From positions 71,905,416 through 71,969,415 of the forward strand of contig CM049315.1 in assembly GCA_026874595.1 (NCBI GenBank): a stretch of 64,000 bases of DNA, in the 5' to 3' direction. Numbering within the stretch: the first letter of the stretch is position 1; the number at the start of each line of letters is the position of its first letter. Positions 56,171 to 64,000 of this stretch are shown in pieces. The notes below the pieces were generated by a model. That model ran no database searches. It was not told the DNA's origin and saw only the letters and a list, made by a program, of their open reading frames with translations. Position numbers and translations under genes: made by a program. Source of the stretch: Sipunculus nudus. Its lineage: Eukaryota; Annelida; Sipuncula; Golfingiida; Sipunculidae.

Positions 56171-58451
56171 TAATAAATTGTTGCAAAAAGAAGTATTACA
56201 ATAATGAACTTTATGTAAACAAGACCAATTTGTAATATTGTTAAACATCTTACATACATAAACAGAGGCGGATCCAGAAATTCGAGAAAAAGGGGGCGTT
56301 AGTACTGGGTAAGCGGTTGATGCATAGTATTAAGATATTATATATATTATATTATATTAAGGTATTTTTATATATGTATTATTATTAATACGTAAAAATA
56401 TAATTTTTTTACATGTATTTCACTTATATATGAATAAAATCTAGGGCCATGTTTATTGTTTCTTTTACATGTACACAGGTACACGGGGGGAGGGTATGGG
56501 GGGGGGGGGTCCTCTTCGATGTTAAGAAAATTTTTAAATATGCAATTTAAAGAGGTCATTTTGAGGCACCTTTCACAAGAAATATGAGGTATTTCTGTAC
56601 CTCAACTTCTATTCTGTTAAATGTATTTGTATAACTTATAGTCAGTTTAGGGGGGTTGGGTTCACATGTGGCCAGCTATCATATTTATATTTCCTCCTAA
56701 TTTGGATATTATCTGGAAAGTCGTTTGTAACATGCTGTGCCTGAACGTTGAATATACCAGTGAAGCCCTTTCCTTGAATTAACTTATCAATCAATATACC
56801 GGAGTACACAATTCAAGATGTCGTCTTCACGTACAGCAGTACTTATGCATCTAAAACACAATACGTTATCGTGATGTCGAAGCCTAAGTCTCTCCAATTA
56901 GAATGTAAACTGAGTTATGGTGTGTGTTCTAGGCCAGTTTATGTGCCAGTGTTCGCAGGGTGACTATTTTGCTGTGAAAGCAGTTAATAAATAATGCCAC
57001 TCAGAGAGTTAAAAAACTCATCCAAGTCATACATGCGTCGACAGGTGTGGTTGTGTCAATTTGTCATTCTGAAGGGTTGCTAAGCGCTTTCAAAGTGACA
57101 CGCCATGCATTTTTAATTCACAATGATCTGAGACATACCTGTCATTCGCATGCCGGTGTACCTGTGTTATGAAATTTACATGTTTCTAGAACGAATCATT
57201 TGAAGTTTCAACCGGACATACAGCATTTGCTTTTTGCAGTAGAAAAGATGAGTGGAAGGTTCAAGCTTTTACTATGAGGCCAGACTACTGAATTCAGCTG
57301 CTCATGAGCACCCGATGACCTTCAACGGGAGGTATATGTTCTTGTCTAGGTTAGTTACTGGTTGGTTTGTCTGTTTGCAATTAAAAAAAATGTATGTGTG
57401 TGTGGGGTGTGTGTGTTTGGGGGAGGGATAATGGTAGCACCAACGGAACAAGCCATTATATTTTGCAGCTGATATCGATCACCTTAATATATTTTTATAC
57501 ATAAATTCAATTTCCCGAACGGGGTAAAAGTGCGTAGCTGCCACCTATCTCAAGCCGTCTTTGTTCTAAAGGGCAGGGCTTTGCAGGGTTGGTGAACCGT
57601 TACATATATTTCTTCCTGATCATGAATGTTAGCGGATGTATGCGGTCTCTGACTGCTTCTTGTTTAGCAACATGAGTTTTTTTTTCTATCGCTCTGTCTG
57701 TGAGTCGGACAGAGAGAAAGAGATATAGATTCCGAGGAGAAAACTGAGAAAACCAAAACATCGGCCGCCGGTTCATTACGCTGAACATTCTCAGGTGATC
57801 AGTTTTTTCTCCCGGTCGAGCCAATGAGGATTTAACTAAAACACATTCTCCGCCTCGATATATAGACTTAAGATTGGATTCAAACAATTTGCCCGTATTA
57901 TATCAACACATTGACAACGTCCATTGTTAGATCACTAACTCCAGAAAAACAAAGTCCCCAATACTAGGTAATGATTATGACCATTTATGGCAAAAAAAAA
58001 AAATTGCAAAAGTAAAGAATCCTTTAAAATGAAAACATATCACGATAATGATCATATTGTAAACATTTTAATTAAATGTTACTTGGCTATTAGAATAAAC
58101 CTAGCATAAAATCATCATTTTTTAAATTTTAAAGATAAGGTGCTTACAGACAAACCAACCAAGCAACCAAAGGATAAACACAATACCTCGGTTTCGAGTG
58201 GACTTTCCAATATGACCATCCAGTGAACATAACCGTTATAAATGGCCCTAGTGCTGGTAACGACGGTTCAGGGATTTATACAGATACGTTATCTTTACAG
58301 CAATGAAGGTGCAATCATTCAAGAAAAAGGTCTGTTATATGAAGAGACTAGAATTCTGCATTTTAAGGGGGAAATAAGCCTCCACGATGATCCCAAACCA
58401 CATATTCTGCCAATAATCCAAGGTGCATTTGTTCATAATAAACAATTACAT

Positions 58452-58672
58452 TGTGAATTTTCCTTGATAATGTTCCTGGATCCGGATTATTTGCCAGATC
58501 CACACCACAATTTAATCGATTCTTCATTGGCCCATTCCCAAAATTCCTAAACATTTAACGATATTCCGTTCATGATTGCGCGAGTGATGTTGTGACGCAA
58601 ACAAACACACACACACGCAAAAACACGCACAGGGACTTGGATAACCGCCTGCCCTCCTGGGGTAGGAAATAA
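58452..58672 (+). mobile_element. Helitron-like family A, right-half copy (copy 12, unit B twin of copy 8)
   Basis: Same left truncation point as copy 8 (TTTTCCTTGATAATGTTCCT). It therefore predates the segmental duplication. Confidence 0.85.
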
Positions 58673-59019
58673 TGTGGAGACTCTGAAACAGTTTTAATTA
58701 AGAGAAGTCCAATGTGTAAAACTTCACTTAGTGAATATGAACATAGAGGATACTGAATATATGGCCTCAAAATATATTCGAATTGACTGTGTAATGGTTT
58801 TAAGTAGTTTATGCATATATTGTCCATTATCTGAATTTAAAATGAACTCAATGTTGAAGTATTGATTTTCACCGCTGCTCTTTTAAAACCGCGGATGTGA
58901 ATATTGCATATTGCTTGATATCTGCTGAGGGACAGCAATTTGGTGTCCTGCAGGTGGCCCGGAAGGTAGGCTTGTTTTTAAGCTTTATCCACTGTATATA
59001 GATAAGTAATTTTACTTCT

Positions 59020-59260
59020 GTGCATAGTCTTTGCCGGGAAAGTAAGCGTTTACTTTCGTTCGTGATTATGTTTGTGTGTTTGTTTATAACATAAATCACG
59101 CACTCTTGAACGGAATTTCAAGATATTTTCAGAGATTTCGGGAATAAGCCAATATAGAAAATGTCGGTGTTGACCCCGCACAAGATCCGGGTTCAGGAAC
59201 GCCATCATGGAATTTTCACAAATATACAGTCACTTAAGCACGCATGAACCTAAGAATATT
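59020..59260 (-). mobile_element. Helitron-like family A, inverted copy (copy 13, twin of copy 9)
   Basis: It shows the reverse-complement blocks GTTTATAACATAAATCACGC, CAAGATCCGGGTTCAGGAAC and ATACAGTCACTTAAGCACGC. Confidence 0.85.
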
Positions 59261-59817
59261 GCCCTTAACTAAATTAATCGCTCTACAGGTCACTTTGTTT
59301 ATTTTGCACCCGGTGTAATGTACACTTCATCTAAGCAAATTTAACTATGACTTGGCTAAAGTAATCAACAATTAATAAAGAGTGCACCGGGGATATACGG
59401 ATAACTGCTGGGACTACTGTTAGTAAAGATTATTGTTTTGGAGTCGTAAATTGATAAGAACAATATTTTTATGACAAGAGACATGGTGTTTTTAAATTTG
59501 TGAACGACCGCATCAGTTTACTCTTCGAGTAAAGTTAACAAGTTTCTGATGAACATTGTTTTTACCTTAAAATGCATAAATACGCTATCAGCTCTTCCAT
59601 TTTAATAGTATTCAGTTAAAATGATATAGTTAAAAGCAGTAATGATACAGTTGAAAATCATACAAAATATAATTTCACTGACAGTCGCATCAGTATATGT
59701 ATATTGCATCTATTTGTAGTATTAATTCCTGGCAGAAGTAGCAGTAATGGGGTCAGTCCACAAGCGTTGGTTAATAAATATTAAAAAAATATCTAATTCT
59801 CTACCTTTTAAGGCATT

Positions 59818-59841
59818 CCCCCCCCCCCCCCCAAAAAAAAA
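59818..59841. repeat. Poly-C/poly-A run
   Basis: Counterpart of 51,352-51,380, with a shorter A run. Confidence 0.9.
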
Positions 59842-59889
59842 ATCTGAAATGATGACAGGTCAATTGCATACAAGCCGTAAACACACGAC

Positions 59890-60390
59890 TCAGTGGTCAT
59901 TTATATTGTGCTGATAAGCCTAAACTGAATCACGATACAAGTCATACGGGGGAATGCACTGCAACGGCTATCCATGTTGCATTGATGTCGTGGTTAACAG
60001 CCGATAAATTAACATAAGGCAATTGATGATGAAGTAACACAAAAGAATTCACGTGAACTCACAATTCAAACTGGAAATCCGTCTTTATTGTAACGATTCA
60101 TTTCCTGTATCACGTACAGGTTAGCTGCCGTCCAGTAACCCGTTGGAGCCATGCATGAGTCATTCGGTAAGAAATCCAGCAAACATAAGGGATTTATCAA
60201 TATGCTGAGTTGAAACGGAACTTTTCACGCACAACGTAGGTGTTGTTAGAAAGTATAGTAAAAAGCAAACAATTGGTCCGGTTTATATCAAGTGACAGCG
60301 TACTTGTAAGGCATGGGGCGCTTTACAAAATGACGAAAATATTTGTATTCTCATACAGCCTTACATTGAAGTTCCCAATGCACAATTACC
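59890..60390 (+). repeat. Dispersed repeat family B, copy in unit B
   Basis: Twin of 51,430-52,010. It ends early because of the 78-base deletion joining CCCAATGC to ACAATTACCC. Confidence 0.8.
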
Positions 60391-60860
60391 CACATACACA
60401 CCCGTACATCTTGGCTTCTCCTGTCAGCAAGGAGATACCTGAGGAAAGAAGACAGAGTGCGGCTGTTGTATTTTTCTGTTTAAAAAAAAATACCGTGTTC
60501 AGGCAAGCTTTTGTTCCACATCTGCTGGCAATTTCGCAACTGGTACAAGCCACGGGAAGATATAGTTGTGCGAGTGGCATAGAAAATTAGAACCAGAGTT
60601 ATCTCAGTGGCTTCAGATTAGCAATTGGGTTTCCAGCTTAGTCACTTTATGATTCAGGTGAAAATGTGATCTATATTTTATGTCTGCCGTGCGCGATGCA
60701 ACCAGATCGGACTTCGGGTGGGAGACACTGCCAACTGAGTCATGCCCGTCAAAAAACAAGTTCCTTTCCCATTAGCCTCTGTGTTTACCACATGTAAGTC
60801 TTGATCATTCTTGAGTTATAATAGAGTCATGACTGTCATTCAGGGAGTGAATATTTTGAA

Positions 60861-61190
60861 TTTATATCTGCATTCTAAGGACTGCAAGGCTCTCCCTTCT
60901 GAGGGATTCCTATCGTAGGATTCTCCTAAAACCAAGTTTGCTTTCACTTATTCAGCCAATATTCCCAGGCTCATTCGTGCATAGTTGACTATACATGTGT
61001 GAATATTTTTATGACGTTTCTGATTCCGGATCATGTATCGGATCCACACCAAGATCTAGTCGATTCTTCCGTGGACCTTTCCCGAAATGCGCTGAAAATT
61101 TCATGAGATTACGTTTCCTGATTGCGTGTGTTATGTTGTGAACAAACACAAACAAATACACACAAGACGGGAATAAACTCCTGGTGAAAG
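60861..61190 (+). mobile_element. Helitron-like family A, copy 14 (twin of copy 10)
   Basis: It shows TATCTGCATTCTAAGGACTG through AGACGGGAATAAACTCCTGG, with only scattered substitutions relative to copy 10. Confidence 0.85.
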
Positions 61191-62031
61191 CAATAATGTA
61201 CATACTGGTTGCTGGGTGTGTGTACTGAAATCACCTCCTTTTAATAAATTCTTCTGGGCTATTTTTTTTCATGATTCATCCTGACATTCTGACCTAAACC
61301 CATTTCTGTGTTTGCATGTACATAAAATAACCTGTTAAGGCGAGTTATTAAGGAAAGTAACGTTTTGGTGTTTCTTTGTTTCAGAATTGTTTCAGGTGTC
61401 AGAATTGTTGACACTCATCGATAAAAACCATTGACACCTTATAATTATACCACACAAAAACATAGTGTAAATGACGTTATCAGACATGTTTAAATAAAGC
61501 TAGTGACAGTAAACTGAGAATTATTTAATTCCTCTTTGTTTAAACAAAGATGGCATCCAATAGGAGCGTGGTTTATAAACTGCTGGTGGTTTTATGTCTG
61601 GTTTTCTATATGTTAATTGAAATATCCTAACTTTTAGTCACACAAAATTTAATTGGTTCCTCTCAACAAGGACACACCCAAGGGTATGATTAATGTGTGG
61701 TAATTATAAATTCGTAACTAATTATTATGTGTTTTTGACGAAATGCAATAGGTCATTGGTATTTACATATGTTTATATATTTGGTATATTAGTGAATTCT
61801 TAAATGTACACACATACATATATGTATATATGATTTAGCTAAGCAGATGATTCACGTACACAGACAAATGCACACACAAACATATATGTAGCATGTATAT
61901 GGTATATTGTAAATATCAGTAGTAATGATCTGCGGATCTTTCCTCCGCATTCACACAGCAGTCCATGTTATACAAAATTGCATAATACATACTAGTATAT
62001 GATAGACTCAGATCAGTCACATAACAAAACA

Positions 62032-62034
<3 letters not shown>

Positions 62035-62071
<37 letters not shown>
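62035..62071. repeat. (TA)n microsatellite
   Basis: About 18 TA dinucleotides. Confidence 0.95.
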
Positions 62072-62076
<5 letters not shown>

Positions 62077-62844
62077 TTATATGTGTGTACGTGCGTGCCA
62101 ATATTTGTTTGTGTATGTGAATCGTCTGCATTTATCTTAAGGTAAATCAAACGAAAGATTAGGGCACCTTAATATTAATAAAACATACCGCTGAAATAAT
62201 GCAGGGTCCTAATTTCTACATATATTATCGTGTTTTTGTTGACATTAAGGTAAAACATAAAACAAATACACTAACCTAAAATAAAAATAAATATAATTAC
62301 ACCTGGGAAAGCGTTTGTTGTATTGATGATTAGCACAGCTCTTTGGTCACAATAAAGTTACTGATCGTGATACATATGTTTCGGGATAAAACAATATTAT
62401 ATTATGTAATACTGCAGAATCAAGAAATAACGGTTTACCAGCATTTGATTGGGGGATTTCGTGAGGGAGTCGGCGGTGACAATCTGCTACATAATAACAA
62501 GGTTTTCTTTCATTCGGTATTCTCTGGAAACTTTCAGTGCACCCTTCGGAATACTATTGGTTATAGAATGAAAATAATCAATTTAAATCGGTATAAATAT
62601 TTCACCGGTGTGCGCTCCACGGACCTTTCGTATTTGCAGTGACAGTAACGTTTCCCCTGGCGCACTAAATTAGATAATTAGTTGACCAACCATGACCTCG
62701 GGGACTAGTTATTAGGCTGGTTGAAGCTACTGGTAGTGCTACTGATGAGTATGGGTTGCATGTAAACATTGTAAACATAGTTTATGGAAGAGAAACCAGA
62801 TAATAACACGACACGGCGACAGCCACATAAGCCGAAATGTCAGT

Positions 62845-63212
62845 TTTACAGAAGAATTCTATGGAATGCAAGCCTCCGCCATGTGGGGGGTCCCTATTGT
62901 GGGGATGTTCCCAAAACTGTGTTTACATTCACTTACTTGGCCCACATTCCCAGGTTCATGCAGGCATAAGTGACTTTATATTTGTGATTATTCCTTGATG
63001 ACGCTCCTGAATCCAGACTATGAGCCAAATCCACACCAAAATCTTATTGATTCTTCACTGGCCCATTCTAGAAATGTCCGGATAATTTCTTGAGATTCCG
63101 TTCAAGATTGCGTGAGTTATGTTGTTAACAACCGCAGAAACACACACACACACACACGCACACACACATACGAACGGGAATTAGTTAATTTTCTCTTAGA
63201 GGAGGCAATAAA
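62845..63212 (+). mobile_element. Helitron-like family A, copy 15 (twin of copy 11)
   Basis: It has ACAGAAGAATTCTATGGAAT, GGGGGGTCCCTATTGTGGGG, CCAAATCCACACCAAAATCT, a (CA)n tract near 63,138-63,170 and TTAGAGGAGGCAATAAAG. Confidence 0.85.
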
Positions 63213-63322
63213 GAAAAGGATAGGCCTAAGGTATATTGGTGGCACTCTGTATTGAATGAGTGTAAGGGTAACCATACAATAAAAATGATGTTAATTTTAG
63301 CCTTCTGGGTTGCCGATTTTAT

Positions 63323-63943
63323 ATGCACGCTTTAGGAATATTCCATTTGTCAGACCCTGACGTTAAGACATTTGAGCGAATCTCTGTGATTTTATCGTTC
63401 TCACCATTGCTGCAGTTGAAGCATCGACGGGGATCGGAAAGGGAATCTTCCGGTCGGCAGACCAATGCCGTCACACTTTCATGGATGAGGGTACGGAGGG
63501 CGACGGTTGGTCTAGGATGGGGTAATCATAGACCATATGTGGGAACACGCATCATTTTCGATCGCATTTATGCTGTCAGCGAAGGTTCCCACTGTTTGAG
63601 AACGGCAAACGCGCTCTTTGTATTCCGACGGTCTCGAAGGGTGATGCACAGCTTGGTACGGTTTCACAGCGACAATGAAGTGCTACGGATTTTAACGATT
63701 GGCCAAGCACTATTGGTCGTGTCGCAATCCTCCCAAAACCGGCACGTCCGTACCCAAGCGCTGACGATCAAGCAGGGACGACCCGCCCAATACACATATT
63801 CGGAAGTAGTAGTGACATGCACGGAAAAGCACGGAGTCGTAACGGCCAATGACGGTAACATTACGTTCTGTCCTCGGGTGGCTCATTTCAAATCTTCCGT
63901 AGAGATTGTCATACGAAGGCCGGTTACCACGGATCATGATTGA
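63323..63943 (+). CDS. 206-codon open frame spanning the right edge of unit B
   Basis: Family not recognised. The first ~36 codons lie in unit B. They parallel a frame in unit A (HALGI...SDPDVK...LKHRRG) that stops soon after 55,096. The remainder is unique, GC- and CpG-richer sequence. The predicted protein is basic, with V/R/T-rich strand-like segments (RRATVGLGWGNHRPYVGT, ILTIGQALLVVS, AQYTYSEVVVTC), and has no catalytic motif, signal peptide or membrane segment I can name. The minus strand is also partly open over the same bases (63,664-63,937), with protein-like but interrupted translations, so the coding strand is uncertain. It could be an exon, a decayed transposon gene read in either direction, or an open CpG-rich stretch. 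Confidence 0.25.
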   Translation: MHALGIFHLSDPDVKTFERISVILSFSPLLQLKHRRGSERESSGRQTNAVTLSWMRVRRATVGLGWGNHRPYVGTRIIFDRIYAVSEGSHCLRTANALFVFRRSRRVMHSLVRFHSDNEVLRILTIGQALLVVSQSSQNRHVRTQALTIKQGRPAQYTYSEVVVTCTEKHGVVTANDGNITFCPRVAHFKSSVEIVIRRPVTTDHD

Positions 63944-64000
63944 TGACGACGGACAAAGCGGCGGACTGTCCAGATGTCACCAGGTGTTAATGACAGATCA
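63944..64000. other. Window edge
   Basis: CpG-rich sequence continues to the end of the window. Nothing can be assigned. Confidence 0.5.

Larger units (their letters stand above)
55097..63430 (+). repeat. Segmental duplication, unit B (~8.3 kb)
   Basis: Direct head-to-tail copy of unit A. 55,097-55,213 repeats 47,792-47,990 with about 60 bases missing. It is followed by a ~955-bp insertion (55,216-56,170) and then the rest of the unit. Relative to unit A it has lost 78 bases (equivalent of 51,925-52,002) and 47 bases (equivalent of 54,084-54,130), and gained about 200 bases between G runs at 56,290-56,497. Homology stops near 63,430, inside a GAAGCA(T/C)CGACG word. Confidence 0.92.

Overview
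This window reads as repeat-rich, AT-rich intergenic or intronic DNA from an animal nuclear genome. It shows no dense operon-like coding. No open reading frame on either strand exceeds about 200 codons, and long (TA)n, (CA)n, (ATA)n and poly-C/poly-G tracts are frequent. It also holds tRNA-derived SINEs, a hAT-type element with target-site duplications, and many copies of an interspersed element related to the 'CTCCGCC...GGAGG' repeats of many invertebrates. The repeat mixture, including palindrome-headed elements with a CGTCCGTCC leader and tandem cores, fits a mollusc, most likely a bivalve. That assignment is inference from repeat style, not from a gene.

Layout. 1-7 kb: a diverged ~400-bp tandem duplication, a palindrome-headed tandem-core element, and a GC-rich 33-bp-period minisatellite. 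7-13 kb: an accessory patch with five copies of a dispersed family (called CD here), two more 33-bp minisatellites, one copy of family B, and a 54-bp minisatellite with a 108-bp higher-order unit. 14-28 kb: long TA tracts, three different tRNA-derived SINEs, an 11-bp minisatellite with a 187-bp higher-order repeat, and a complete hAT-like element with TIRs and an 8-bp target duplication. 28-37 kb: several copies of the Helitron-like family (called A here), family B, and a 1.6-kb element with a ~330-bp tandem core. 39.8-43 kb: a CpG-rich TIR element, then the best gene candidates. These are a TATA box plus a possible first coding exon with a splice donor (40.8-41.1 kb) and a protein-like but interrupted reading frame (42.5-43.0 kb). 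41.6-42.0 kb holds a TA-flanked TIR element. 47.8-63.4 kb is a head-to-tail segmental duplication: unit A about 47,792-55,096, unit B about 55,097-63,430. Unit B carries a ~955-bp relative of the 41.6-kb element, and that insert itself contains a 225-bp tandem duplication. The last 570 bases are unique, CpG-rich and open in one frame.

No complete gene can be defended from sequence alone. There is no sign of a dedicated defence, toxin or biosynthetic system. The most informative structures are the segmental duplication with its internal insertion, the three TIR elements, and the Helitron-like family with its conserved terminal hairpin.
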